This document shows positions 35,261 to 47,645 of a stretch of 64,000 bases of DNA, piece by piece (the first letter of the stretch is position 1; every line of letters begins with the position of its first letter). The DNA is taken from NCBI GenBank assembly GCA_001557505.1, contig LSAX01000001.1, forward strand, positions 2,666,001 to 2,730,000. The letters run 5' to 3'. The notes beneath the pieces are model-generated. The model saw only the letters and a list, made by a program, of their open reading frames with translations. It made no database searches and had not been told where the DNA came from. A program made the translations under genes and the position numbers. The stretch is from Reticulascus tulasneorum. Its lineage: Eukaryota > Ascomycota > Sordariomycetes > Glomerellales > Reticulascaceae.

Positions 35261-36708
35261 CTCCCCCCCCCCCAAGATACCCCCCGACTTTTGTTGTATA
35301 TGGCGTGGAATGAATGTATCTATACTTATTACCGTTGCCCCATTCCCTTGAAAGCGTTTCTTTTTCTTCTTGTTAGCATATTTTGCAGCATGAGCCAGCT
35401 AGGCTTAGCTTTATAAAGGGGCCACGATCTCGTGATATTAGCATGGTTAGATAGAAATTCAAGCGCATCATCTTTCCCTTGCGAAACCTTCCCTTGCTGG
35501 ACCATGTTCGGTGAACTCCGTGATTGCTATTTCTAATGAATGAGCTGTATGGGGATTTGCAAGTGGAGATATCTTAGGTAGAGCGTTCCCGCTGACCGAA
35601 TATTCGAGAGCGTGGTTGTGACATCCTCGAGAAAGGATAAGGATTGGTTTAATGGGTCACGGTAATCACAGTCTAACACAAGTTAATAGGAGACGTAACC
35701 TAGATCATTGTCCTTTCTCATTTCTGTCTGCTCTGTACGAAACCGTCCCATAGCCCCTGTTCCAGTCCCCGGATTTGCCTGTAGTCCCCCGTTGCCCCCC
35801 CATCCATGGTTCTGAGCCAATGTGTAATAACACCAGGGGTGGGTATTTCCTCCAAGCCGGATACTCAGAAACAACGGGTTTGAACGCCCGGCCATCCTGT
35901 CCCGAGTCCATGTCCAGTTCCCGAGGAGCCGTTGGCCACCGTGGCCATTTGAGAAAAGACAAAACCATCTAACTCCAACCATCCGAGAATCAGGTCGTCT
36001 GCCTCTTTCAACACAAGCATGCCCACATCTGAGAATGGGGCATGGCGCAAAGAAGTCCCTGGCCTCAAGTCCGGAAAGCCTCTCGTTGTCTGGTAGAGAA
36101 ATCCATTACTTTTTGTGTACTTCCGCATCGCCCCGCCTGTTGCGCCGCGGCTCGACCTTTGTCCCGCACCGATTCGCGTACCGGTCCGCGAAGATGAATA
36201 TGGCCGGCCAAAAGTTCCCAAAACAAAATCCCAAAAAGTTTGTTACATGCCATTGTCCGTATAGTATGGTGCACAATGCCCCTGTACCGTCGACGACTTG
36301 ATACAAGTGAAACACCTGCCCACTTTAGGTCTCGACGTCCGTTGCGCGCCAGTCCTGGTCTCCGTCCAAGTTGTGGACTGACGGACTGACGGCCAGGAAC
36401 AGTTGGACCATGTAAATTCCTCCCCTTTGAAACGCCTTCCCCAATGCGGATGTTCATGTCGTGATCTCGGAGTCCTCGATACAAGCCTTTTGAATAAGGC
36501 TTGATTATAATCCTGCCAGCGTCGAACGCCGAAGCACCTGTCGAGAGGCTATCCACCATCTAGAATGGTGCGAACCACTCCCGCTTCTTTATTTGGTATC
36601 GTACACCCGTTTGCAACTGGTGACGGTCGATAACCTTGTTTTGTATCGTGGCCGTCGGGTATGGTGATAAGACGGAGGGAAATTAAGTACACCCTTCGCT
36701 TGTGATGA
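35261..36708. other. Convergent spacer, DUF8004-like / Reg1-like
   Basis: 1.45 kb between convergent stops, mostly 3' UTR-like. An 11-C run follows the stop at 35263-35273. Frames here (for example 36065-36559 minus) are not recognisable. Confidence 0.5.
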
Positions 36709-38517
36709 TCATTTTCTCCAGCCCACGTTCCAGATAACATGGGCGATGTCCCGGGCTGTATTAACAGTATCAATGACCCGACCGAAGATACCCTCGCTGG
36801 AAGACAGTTCCCCCTCTTCATACGGCATAAACATACCTGATGGTGTCCGACGCATGCCGGCGGGTTCGGCATTCAGACTATTCGTTGAAGACGACCGCTG
36901 TAGGCCGGGTGCCTTATCTTCGCTCGAGTTTGATGATTGCCTCCCGTTGGTGGGGTCCGAATCGGCATCATCCTCATCACCCTCATCCTCGTCGTCCTCG
37001 TCATCATCCATGAAGAATTTGCCTGACATCTTGGATGGGCGAAGGGTCTCCTGTGATGACGAGGGTGAGATTAGAGGGCTTCTATAAACTCCTGTGCTGT
37101 GCTTCATGGCAGTCTCATGGGGTTCGGGGGTGTCCTCTCGGTATTTTAGCGTGGTATATGGAAGCATCGCTATCGTTTTACCGTCAGTGGGCGTCGGGAC
37201 CTTTCTTGATTTCTTCTTTATCAAAGGCGCCCTTTTTTTGGTTTTTGTCCGCTTCATCATGATTGCACCCTCATCCGAGTCGCTGTTCTCGTACCTGTCG
37301 GTATCTATGTCGTCTTCCTCATCCCCTTTGATGTCAACAGCAATGCATTGTTCAACCTTCTCATTGAAATGGATATGTTTCCTCTCGCTACTCGGTGAAA
37401 TGACACCAGATGAGCTCGTAGATGGGAATAAACTTGTGTTGTCCCGACTTATTCTCCTGGATGAGAAGGGGAAGGTGACATAGTCCGTGGTCGCTCGACC
37501 CAGGGTTGGGCGAGTTCTTCTCCTATCCTTTTCTTGAGCTTGGACAGCAGCCGCGGCCTGTTTTATCAAAGACGATGCTGATAGAGATCGTTGTAGCATG
37601 ATCTCAGACATGCTTCTTTTCTTGAGAATAGGCTTCTTGTTGACGAAAGAATTGCTTTTGGATAACCTGCCGCTGCTTTGCCCAGTCCCGTTGGTACCGA
37701 GAGAGGCGGCTCCAGTCTGTAATGGGCCGTAAAGCCATGTCACATCACAGTCCTTCAACCTGTTTGAAAAGTTAGCAGGTATTTCATCAGCTGAGCCGGG
37801 GTGGGACACTACAAACCAATTAAGAGTCTCGGGAGACACGGTGCTCAACTTGTTCTTGGCTTTCATCCACGTCCTCCACGAAGCGTTCTCCAGACGGGCA
37901 CTGTTGCTGTACTCGGCACGCCGAGACACGATAAACTTCCAAGACGACCAGATATCCTCCTCTTTCCAATTATGCGACAGGTAGTCGACATGTCGAGACG
38001 GCTGCGCTCTGACTGCACTGTCGTCCTCGGCATGTTCAACGTCGAGAATGTATTCGGGGGTGCCTGGCCGGGATGTGTTCCCGGAATTATCATGGTCAGC
38101 CGGCGAGACGGTATATGAATCGCCGGTCCTGGGGCTGGTTGGCGGTTCCAGGTCTTCGATCTGGTCGAAAAAGCCCTCTTCGGCGTAGTGTGGTATGACG
38201 AAGTGATCTTCGGGATGGACGCCAAGGCGTATGGTGTCGTCGCAGTCTGAAGCGATGGACACCGTACTTGCAGGCGTGGAAGCGCAGGATAAGTCGGCAG
38301 ATTCGGCGTGGACAGCTCGAGGGGATGATGGTGCCGAGGAAGGGGCCGAGTCAGGATAGACTTTGACAGAGTTGGGGTATGCCTCGGTTGCCCGGGTTGG
38401 AGATTGGGATGAATGGTAGCCGGACTGCTTGGTCACGAATTTGGGTTGAGAGTGCGACCGTCGTAATGTTGACGAAGCGAAGTAACTGTTCTCTTCGGAT
38501 GAGAGAACAACGGCCAT
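36709..38517 (-). CDS. REG1: Reg1-type regulatory subunit of protein phosphatase 1
   Basis: Likely targets PP1 (Glc7) to substrates in glucose repression, as yeast Reg1 does with Snf1. Model: complement(join(36709..37759, 37817..38517)), 583 aa. The 57-bp intron 37760-37816 is open in frame, but has GT..CTGCTAAC..ACAG, and its removal restores ETLNWLKDCDVTWLYGPLQ. Residues ~183-234 are the conserved NWKEEDIWSSWKFIVSRR...SWRTWMKAKNKL block (GATA-AreA-like/DUF1752). Residues 361-365 KHIHF, within RKHIHFNEKVEQCIAVDI, fit the RVxF docking motif for PP1. Long acidic runs (DDDEDDEDEGDEDD) and SP-rich tails follow. Start at ATG 38517; an in-frame TTG upstream is ignored. The symbol rests on motif resemblance. 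Confidence 0.87.
   Translation of the reverse strand: MAVVLSSEENSYFASSTLRRSHSQPKFVTKQSGYHSSQSPTRATEAYPNSVKVYPDSAPSSAPSSPRAVHAESADLSCASTPASTVSIASDCDDTIRLGVHPEDHFVIPHYAEEGFFDQIEDLEPPTSPRTGDSYTVSPADHDNSGNTSRPGTPEYILDVEHAEDDSAVRAQPSRHVDYLSHNWKEEDIWSSWKFIVSRRAEYSNSARLENASWRTWMKAKNKLSTVSPETLNWFVVSHPGSADEIPANFSNRLKDCDVTWLYGPLQTGAASLGTNGTGQSSGRLSKSNSFVNKKPILKKRSMSEIMLQRSLSASSLIKQAAAAVQAQEKDRRRTRPTLGRATTDYVTFPFSSRRISRDNTSLFPSTSSSGVISPSSERKHIHFNEKVEQCIAVDIKGDEEDDIDTDRYENSDSDEGAIMMKRTKTKKRAPLIKKKSRKVPTPTDGKTIAMLPYTTLKYREDTPEPHETAMKHSTGVYRSPLISPSSSQETLRPSKMSGKFFMDDDEDDEDEGDEDDADSDPTNGRQSSNSSEDKAPGLQRSSSTNSLNAEPAGMRRTPSGMFMPYEEGELSSSEGIFGRVIDTVNTARDIAHVIWNVGWRK
37760..37816 (-). other. In-frame 57-bp intron of the Reg1-like gene
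   Basis: GTTTGT donor, CTGCTAAC branch site and ACAG acceptor. Length is 19 codons without a stop, so retention would insert 19 residues inside a conserved block. Confidence 0.72.
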
Positions 38518-39124
38518 TTCGAAGGAGCGGCGGCGAGGCAATTGTGGACTCTTAATCCCTTATCACCATAGAGTCGACTCCCTTGATATAGTGGGCAGAG
38601 GCCGGCATGGATATCCTTCTGGAGTTGGGGTGGACGCGGCGAGGTGTAGTCGGGCCAGCGATTTGACAGTGCAGAAGACTGACAAAAGAGATCCGGGGCG
38701 AGGGTGTTGTGGGATGGTGTCCCTTTTTCCTTCTCGATTCTAACCGTTTTGGCCCTGTGGTTTTTCGGTGCAGGGTTGGGGTGGAGGGTGGCGCTCAGAG
38801 ACAAAGGCGGTGACCGAAATCGTGGGGGAGCCAGAAGGGGGGGGACTGACTGTAAGATTCTTGAGGAGTCAGTTGATTAAGTTCGATAGGAGGCAATCGA
38901 CGTCGAAATTGGAGACGCAAACGGATTCAAGGTTATGACACCTCTGAGAAGGAGGTGGCCCGGGTAAGTAGAGAATGAGAAGAGAAGAGGTCGAGAAGGA
39001 GAGGATAGGAAGAAGTGATGAAGAGCGATTCAAGCGGATCGAGAATTGGCCGGAATGGTATCCGGTACATTCGAGAACAGCCAGAGGCTGATTGCGAGTC
39101 TCGCCAGAGACCGAGACGAGACCA

Positions 39125-39142
39125 GGGGGGGGGGGGGGGGGG
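39125..39142. repeat. Poly-G run (18)
   Basis: Homopolymer within the purine-rich region upstream of the Reg1-like gene. Confidence 0.88.
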
Positions 39143-39239
39143 TATGATGCAGGCGGTTGGCAGGCAAGGCCGGGTCTGGCAGAGAAATGAGAGCGAGAGC
39201 AAGAAGAGAGAGAGAGAGTGACAGGCCTTGGAAGGCTCG

Positions 39240-39276
39240 CGGGCATGAGCATGGGGCATGGGGCATGGGCATGGGG
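39240..39276. repeat. GGGCAT-type tandem repeat
   Basis: About five imperfect copies of GGGCATG/GGCATGG in a row. Confidence 0.75.
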
Positions 39277-40518
39277 GACGACGAAAGGGCCTGGCCAGTG
39301 GGTGTGGGCGAAGGAATGAAATATGCGAAAGGAGGGGGTGGAGCAAGGGCAAAAGGGTACCACTATGGTACGGTAGGTTGCGGGTGCGGTGCTATGCTAT
39401 GCTGGGCCAAGCTAGCTAGGTAGACATGTATGTAGCAGCAGGGCAAGCGTTTATTATCAAGCAACAAACGCACCTGTATGCAAGTGTGCTCGCACTGCAG
39501 GAAACGTGCAGACTGACCGACAGAGAGATGCGAGCAGCTGTCGTGGAAATCAAGGTGCGGAGTGCAGCGATGGCAGAAATGGAGGCCGCTTATTTGTCGG
39601 CTTCGCTTCCCACCGGTCGGGAAATGAAAATGGGTGATTTCGAGATGGATGCGTAGTTGGCTTGGCCGGAGAGAAGGAGAATGAGAAGGGACAAGGATGA
39701 GAAGGGAGGAGTAGGTATGTAGCAGGAAGAGCAGGAAGAAAGGTCGCTGGTTTGTTGGACGGGAGCGGAGGAGATATGACGACGATGCCCCCGATCAGGT
39801 GGATCGAACGGATCGCGCGTTCGTTGTCTGTTCTATCTGGGTTCAAGGGAGTAAGTAAGTGAGGAGCAGAGTGAAGAACAGGGCGACAGTGCGTGCAATG
39901 GATGATCAAATTGGGGCAGCGGTAGAGTTAGGTACGGTGGCCAGGATAGGTAGACAGATAATCTGTACTTAGGTAGGTAGGTATGTAATGAAGGAAAAAG
40001 GTGACATCAAAACATGATGAGGCAAGGGACTAATTGCGGTGTTGGTGCCTGCAATGCATGTACCCTATGATGCAAGATACGTCGGCTCTCGACAGTGCAA
40101 AGCAAGGCTAAACCATAATTGAGGTTGAAAAATGAAGATCGTGACACATACCTCCAAGAACGGGGGGGCACGAGAGACAAACCAATTCTATCGCGGCTTT
40201 ATTTGCTGGTATAGTCCCGGTCTAGTAGCAGGTGAAGCTCAGGGCCTGAACACAGGTGAACAGGTGACCTGTTTTTCGAATTAATCGGCTGGAATGGGGA
40301 CGTTTCGTCTATGGGGACCCGGATCGGACAGCCTGGAGAGAGAGTGACGACGCGGGGGGGCAATAATCCAGGGACTGCTGACCCAGAACTGTGGATGAGG
40401 TTTGTTGGTGCCAGGTGGGCAATCAGGAATGGGCTTAACAGAAACAAACTAATAACCACCACCTACAGAGCCAGCCTAGCTAGCCAGCAAAGCAAGCGAA
40501 CCAAGCCAATCCAGGGCC

Positions 40519-40531
40519 GGGGGGGGGGGGG
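40519..40531. repeat. Poly-G run (13)
   Basis: Uninterrupted G homopolymer in non-coding DNA. Confidence 0.88.
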
Positions 40532-40928
40532 AGTGGAGGGGGGAGAGACTAAAGGATTTGGTAATTATTGTACATGTACTAGGTAGGCGGTTAGGCTGTG
40601 AAAACCTACAGGGTACACTTGGTGAGAAAGAGGAGCAGCAGGAGGCGAAAAGAAACGACGAGAGGGCAAGTGACCTCTTTCAATTCAATTGCGGTGAGAG
40701 CGAAGAGAAAAAGGTAATCTGGAATTATGTGCCCTCACGGATTTACCACTAGGAAGAAGTCCAGGATGGACCGGGAGGATTTGAATTTTACCACCTACAC
40801 CCTAATTAGACCACCTCACTAATGAGACAAGCACGTAGTACCTACTCCAGGTACCTTACCTACCTACCCACTGACCTAGGTCAACTGCTTGTTATTAGGT
40901 TAGAATCCAAGCAAAACCAAGGAACAAG

Positions 40929-40940
40929 CCCCCCCCCCCC
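40929..40940. repeat. Poly-C run (12)
   Basis: Uninterrupted C homopolymer, ~60 bp after a cluster of CCTACC/ACCTAGGT motifs. Confidence 0.88.
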
Positions 40941-43900
40941 TCCTCCCCTGAGGAAACTCTCCTTCCTCGAAGCCGCGGCGGCGTTCAGGGCGTCCAGCGG
41001 CGGGGGTCACCCGAGTCTCCCGCGGGGGGTGGAATGTAATTCTACTTCTTTCCCTCTTTGACTTGGTCAATAAGCAGCAAAGGGGCCCTGTCTCTGAACA
41101 ATTTGGGGGTGCTCCAGACAAGATTTCGTGGGGAGCCGGCACGGGAGGGGGAGATGACGGGGGATGGAATTTGGGGGGACACCTGGGAGAGGAGGTTCTG
41201 TGTGATATGTAGATGGGGGAGATCGGGTTCACACGCAAAGAGAGACAAGACAGATAGAGGGACTGGGCATGGTATCTTCAAGATAGAGAGTGTAGCTTGT
41301 AAGGAACCCTTTCCGATCATCGGGTTTTTGACTTTATGATGCATCTCTTCACACATTCTTGGCCATACAGAGAGCCTGCCTCCAGAGACATACAGCTACC
41401 ATAGAGGCTACTTGCTGTTGTCCCCCGAACCAGCTGCTCCATCCCCCGCCGCGCTCAGATGTTACTAACAATAACGTACTCTGTTCGCCAGCCTCTGTTT
41501 TACCTCTGTGGTCCAGGAAACTAGGTTACATGCCATTGTACGAATGTACCGTCAGACTACTTCGCTGAAGTATGCAGCCATACCTCGTTATCACTGGTTC
41601 AGGTGGTATTGATTAGTACCCAGTCGTAGTACATTGGTGGCGTCTGCGCCAGTCTGGCTCGACGCCTCAGGATGCTGCCCTGCAAGTACCGCCGCCAGCC
41701 CGGAACCTATGCCCCGGCTTAAGACAAGGTCTTTCGTCGGCAGAAATTGGCGTGCCATAGACTTAGACATGAGAGGGAGGACGGGTATCTCTCTAACGGC
41801 TGGCAGTAAACTTTCGTAGACATTTGCTTACATAGAGCGAGCCCCACGCTTTCCGGTGATCCAGATTTTGTCTCCGCGTGGTTGTCCGTCTGTAAACAAG
41901 CCCACCATGGGCAATCAAAGGGGGAAAAACACCGTCTGCGTCAATCGATAGGTAGATGCCTCCCAAGAATGCCTTCGGGGACATTTTGTGGCCTTCTCGT
42001 GTTTGGATTCGAGAGAAAAAAAATTGGTCCTGCAGTTTTTTCTCGCTGAAACTACCTTGCTAGTTAGATGTGCTGCCGCATACCTCTCTCGCCCCCTGCC
42101 CACCCCCCGCCTATGCGGCATGATGATACAATACGACCTACAGAGGCAGTCAGCTCATCATGTTCGTAACCAGAACCAGACCAGAGAGGCTTTGCTCGCC
42201 TCTGCTTTTCCATGTTTTTGTCACTAGCTACGGAGACGGACCATTAATTAGCTGCTTCTGTTAGTCTGGCGGTGCTGCACCTGTGCAGGCAAGCACAGTC
42301 ATCTAAAACAGGGATACTGAGCAATTCCTCAACAAGGCCAAGCTCAGCTCTATTCTTCGTCCCCGCCGATCTAACAATAGCAGGATAGCATGGAGTTCAC
42401 CGATACGCCTTTCTAACCATTACGTGCAATGTAGTAGCAGCAGACGAGACGAGTCCGCAAACATCAAGCACGCAAGCATGCATGCAAACTCTACGCTTGA
42501 ACGTGCGCGCGGCCTTAGCTTTTAGGGTCCCCGCCCGACATCTTCCGCAGATAATTCGCCATCAAGATACTCTCCAAATTACTGCATAGTGTGTGTAGCT
42601 GTATGTCGCTAGTGGTCGGCTATGAACCAAGAGCGCCAACCCCATCCTCGCCTTCTCCTCGGTAAACGGAAACCCGCTTTCCTCAATGGCATTGAGGAGG
42701 AGTCCCATACGCGTGAGACCAAACCTACGAAAGCGCCAGTGCAAGGCGGCCTCATCATCCGTCGGCCGCTAGGGAGGGGGTCCTGAGATGCAGCAAAGCT
42801 GGAGGCTGATGAGGGGCGTGAAGGCCATCAAATTCAATCCTTGAACCCGACTAAACGCGTTTGATCACGATGATCTAGAACTGGCCCTGCCCCATATGGT
42901 GCGGCTGTAGTGGGGATTGCTGAGCGGAGAACGAACAGCTAGCAGAACATCAAGTGTTCAAGCTGGGCGTATCTAGGTTGAAACATTGAGTAAAGCCGAC
43001 GACCACATTGGATGGGAATCTCGCTCTCGACCTTTTTCGCCTCAGTGATTTGACATTGACAATAATATACCGAAGAATTCTCGAGATTCAAAAAAACGGG
43101 CCGAGACGGCTCATTACGTTGCGAAAACTCCGAACATCCACTAGAGCGAGATCTCGTCAGATTCAAGCTGATTGCGTCAAGAAAAGGTTCCTAGGGCTTG
43201 AGAATTCGTTCCTCTTTCTTCTCGACCCCTTTTCTCATATCGTCCGCTCTTCGATGCGAGCCAATTGATACCGTCGAAATTGGCGAGTCTACCTAGTAAT
43301 TACTTCGTAAGTCGTCAGCTCCATCAATTCTTGCCAAATTCGACCCCTCCATGACCCCGCTATCACATAAAGCACCCCCCGGTAGACCTAAACTCTACGT
43401 TTCTCCTCCGCCCACTCACCATCCAAGGTACCGAGATGCCATGGATTAGTCCGAAGTAGCCATTCGCTCCAGCCAAGGAGATCCAGCCCCCCGACCCATC
43501 GATGAAGCTCTCAGACCGAGCTATGCCTGCGTGTGTGGATGCCCTCGGAAAGAATGGGCGTGCTAGCTTTTCCTTTGCCCGTTTCGCGAGGCTCACCCAT
43601 CCACGTTGCGCCTCTGACGGCATCCAATTGCGGTCTTTTGTTTCAGACCGTGCAGCGTCGAGGTACTACGTAGTAGCACGTTGCAAGGAATGCCAAGCAA
43701 AGCCTACGATGCAAGCGAGGACCCAGGCGGCGCTGCAATCAGCCTGCCTGGGAGTTGAGTTTCTGCAAGCCCGAGCAAGCCATATCTATCTGCCTCCACC
43801 GATGTCAAAGACCCCGCAAGACGGAACTGGGTTCCAGCCAGCCAGACACGAAGGAAGGGAATCTAGTGTATGTAGGACGAAACTCACCGACCCTGCAACC

Positions 43901-45855
43901 GTAAAATCTGATATCAAGCCACACTAGTAGTCATAGAGGTTGGTGGGTATGGAAGACGATAGGAGGCACCCGCCACGTCTGGCTTATCTATGGAGTTGGC
44001 ATGCCACCTTCATTTCCACGAGATAGGTGCGTGCCAACCAAGGTCCTGCCAACGGCTAACAAACAACATTGGCTCCCGGCGTATCTTGGGCAGATGGAGG
44101 ATCAATCGAGGCCGCAATGGGTTTCCTGCATCGCTTGTATCTTCCGGAAGCTATCGCCATGCGGCTGATTCCGACCCCTGGATACGGGGCACTTTGCAGC
44201 CCTAGACTTTCCGAATGGCTTGTTCTGACGGCGGAATTCCATTTCGCATCTAGATTACATTCGCCCTCCTCTCCGTCCTCGTCCTTTAGGAAGGAAGATT
44301 CATCCCGGCATCGGTCCGGATGCGGTCTCAAGTCGGCTTTTCCATAACTGCGTGAAAGAACTGACGCCCAACATCTATCTGCATCACTATCGGTCGAAGG
44401 TTCGCAAAATGTCTAAAGTTTCTGGAAGTGGGTAAAGCGGGATGGAACCCTGATCGGCGCGGCAAGCTGGTGATGGTTTACGTAGAGTTCACGTTTTCTT
44501 GCCCTTGCCCGCAGCGTAGCTTTCGCCATGTCAATCGCCATTGCCTGACTAGTTGATATGTATCCATCTCGTCCCGTCTGGAGAAAACTGTATGATATTG
44601 TGGAACCCGAGTTTCTAAACCACGGCCTGGCTAGACCTAGATGCTATCCGTGTCTTGCTGTCTGATCTTGCTCGTCTTTCTCGATATGCCAATCGGACGA
44701 GTCGATTTGGTCTCGCCCGTTCATCATCCGACAAAGCTCCAATATCCAATCCAGCCAAGTCGGGCTTCGGCAACATTGGCTGCCACAAGCCATCCGAAAG
44801 GATGGAGGGCAGAGGAGCAATCCATGCGTCGTCACCGATCCATCATCGAGTTAATGAATGCATGGGAGTTCTCCTATCATCCATCAACCAGCTACCAGCA
44901 TGTTGAAACACATAGCTGCGAGATAGGAAGCCTAAGCTGTTATATATCTTTGATATTGGAGCTCGAGCTAATGCCAGGCGTCCTGCGCTCCACCGGCCAT
45001 ACAACCACGCACGACAAACGTATGCAACTACTAGTAACCCCTGCCCACACGGAAGATGTGACCAGTCGTTTTGAGGCACACTCAGAATCTCGCAGTTCCA
45101 TGCGGGTACAGACCCAGAAACCATGGCACCCTCCATCTTCGTCAAGCTCGTGGAGGATTGACGAATCTGCGGCCGGAATTGACGGTGTGGCCGGCTGGGA
45201 TGGCTGCCCCCCACTTTTGGGGCCATTCTGTACGGGAAGATTTTGAACTCCCAGCAAAACCGATGGTGACCGTTATCCGGGTCGCTGCACCCCCCGGCGT
45301 CTCTTGCTGGATTATGGTATTTGCTTTTTATTGTGGCTTCGGTCACTTGACAGCTTTGTCTCATCTCAGCGGCGTGGGGTGGAAAACGTGGACGTCAAAT
45401 CACCTTCCAGAAGGTCGCGGGCTGGGGCTTATGGCTTTGCGCATATCGCTCAATGTCATCGATCGCGACTGACGATGATGGCAATTGAATAGCAGATAGA
45501 GTTATGGCATGTTTTGTCTGACGGGGGCTCCATCTTAGCAAATCCTGTGCATGCAGTGGATCACTCTCCCGGCACCCCCGTTAGTCCCCTCGAGCTTGTG
45601 TTCGGGGAGCTGGGCAAAGGAGATGGCCAAGGTAGTTAGCCACCACCTCGTCGACGACGAATTTCTTTTGGCAGTTTCTAAGGTCTTAGCGGCTCGAGGA
45701 ACAGAGGCAATCCTTGGAACCTCATCACCAAACCCCCACGAGGTGCGATGTTCCATCTCGAAGATCTCCCGATGGCATTTATGACATGGAATCTTTCTTG
45801 GTGTACCCTGGTATCAGCCTTCTCAGCTTCCAAGGTTTCAATCCTTAGTCTCGAA

Positions 45856-47645
45856 CTAGCCGCTTCGAACTACCCAGCCTTCAGATAGTCTCTCAATCTC
45901 TTTCGGATCATCCACGTCACACTTGAGATAGCCGCCGGTCATACGGGGGTCATTCGACTGTCCAGTATAGTGGTAGAGCAACCCCAGCGCGGATGATTTC
46001 CATAGAACAGCCCCCGTCGATGGCCTGGTCTTCCAGATAGTAAAGACAAGGAACCCGATAGCTACCATCTCAATGAGAATAGGCAGGATGAGCCAGTACC
46101 AGGTGACGTGAACGAATATCAGAGTCTGGAGTGTCTCCCCGTATGCAACCTGCATATTCGGCCCTGTAGCTATCCTATCAGTCATTCTTTCCACCATCCG
46201 CTGAACCAACTCCTCTATGTCACCATTGGCCTGGGCAAGAGCAACATTGACACCCATCTTGACGAGTGCTTCATCGCCACGCTCCACAGTTTGTTCGGAA
46301 AGCTGCGACATGATGTTCTGGCTTGCCGCTATCCAGTCATGCTTGTTGATTCTGAACTCTGGCAGTCCGTCAAGGTTGAAAACAATGACATCTGACGTTT
46401 CATTCAACGGTCTCCCGTGCGGCAAATCATGCTTTACACGATTTCCCAAGTTGAACTCACTTCCCACGGCTGTCACATTGGAATATGTGTATGCCACAAG
46501 ACCGAGGCTACACTCTGTGACTTTCTCGTTGCCGAGAGTATCTGACAGCCAGTCCCGCGACTCCGTTATGTATTGTGCTACCGTCAAGAACTCCGGATTG
46601 TAGCCTTCGATGTGAATGTCACTGGGATTTTCGAAGTCGGCCCACCAGGTATTCGGTACGATTGAGGATTTTGATGACACGTACAATAGTGTCTGGATCA
46701 TCGTAGCAACCCAGCGAGTGTGAAGAGAGACCCCTCCAGGTGTTATCATTGTGCAATTATGAACCTGACGGTGCGTGTCCGGTACTGTTTCGTTATCGGC
46801 TCCAGCTTGGCATACTTTGGTCGCTAGAGTCTCGGCGGACACATCGCGACACTCCGTACCAAACCCAAACGTGACATAACTGTCACGCCAGACGCAGTTC
46901 GAGGAACAGTTGAAGGCTGGTCTCAGGTTTGATCCGTAGATGCCCTCTAATATTGCCCCTTGCATTCTTGAGTCAAGTGTAGCCGCTGCCACTGTCCTTT
47001 AGAAGCGTTCCGCTAAGAAGGGGAACATCGTGTACACATACCTAAAGGCGCGTCTCCCTCTCCTAACGTGATATTGGTCATATACTCGTGAGCATATCCG
47101 AATGCCGCCGCAGTCTGGTTACCTACGACCTGGACACCTTTGGGTTGTAGGTCCACCACCTGCTGGAAGAAAGGGCCAATTAAGAAAGCCAGGATAGTTA
47201 CCCAGGACCCAATGGCAGCAATTTCCACAGGCAGTCTGTAGACGAAATTGACAGCCCCAAGTCCTCCCCGACTGGCTTCATCGAATACCTGCAAATGATA
47301 CAAGTTCTGGGGTGCCTGGAAGTAAGTCCATTTCAACTGGCTGATACAAGAGGCGACTGGCACCAGGAGCGCGGCTTTCGAAACGACGGCGAGAACCGAA
47401 ATCATTGCGTTCAATGATACTCTTGAGTTCCAGCTATCCAGAGGTTGATCCTGCATCCTAGCTAGAAGCCCGATGACAATGAGCAATCCGACGATGCTGA
47501 TCAGCGTGGCACCAATTTCCATCAGCCACCCAGAGATTGGTACACTACTCCGTCTCGTGGATGAGCCAGCCTCGCCATCTTGATGTACTTGGGGCGGGCT
47601 TGGAACCGGGTCGCCAGTAACATGTTCAACAATGTTGTATTTCAT
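45856..47645 (-). CDS. DUF3176 family membrane protein
   Basis: Filamentous-fungal membrane protein of unknown role. Model: complement(join(45856..46991, 47042..47645)), 579 aa; the 50-bp intron 46992-47041 is phase 1 and joins EGDAPL to VAAATLDSRMQGAILEGIYG. Three membrane segments lie in the first ~170 residues (WLMEIGATLISIVGLLIVIGL; MISVLAVVSKAALLVPVA; EIAAIGSWVTILAFLIGPFF). A large probably extracellular loop follows, with several Cys (FNCSSNCVW) and N-glycosylation sequons. A fourth segment lies near the C-terminus (WYWLILPILIEMVAIGFLVFTIW), then a short tail with WKSSALGLLYH, the hallmark DUF3176 tail. Length fits the family. No enzyme motif is seen, and no neighbour gives a pathway. 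Confidence 0.88.

Larger units (their letters stand above)
38518..45855. other. 7.3-kb region without a supported gene
   Basis: The part next to the Reg1-like gene (38.55-39.9 kb) is purine-rich on the plus strand, that is CT-rich on the sense strand of that gene, as expected of a long promoter/leader. It carries an 18-G run (39125-39142), a GGGCAT repeat (39240-39276), a 13-G run (40519-40531), a 12-C run (40929-40940) and many TAGGTAGG/CCTACCTA pieces. The longest frame, 44641-45246 (201 aa), has no recognisable domain. No transposon ends or RNA genes were found by eye. Confidence 0.45.

Noticed and set aside
44641..45246. 201-codon plus-strand frame in the gene-poor region
   Set aside because: It begins with a hydrophobic stretch like a signal peptide, but the remainder lacks coherent sequence, and frames of similar size occur by chance in this GC range.
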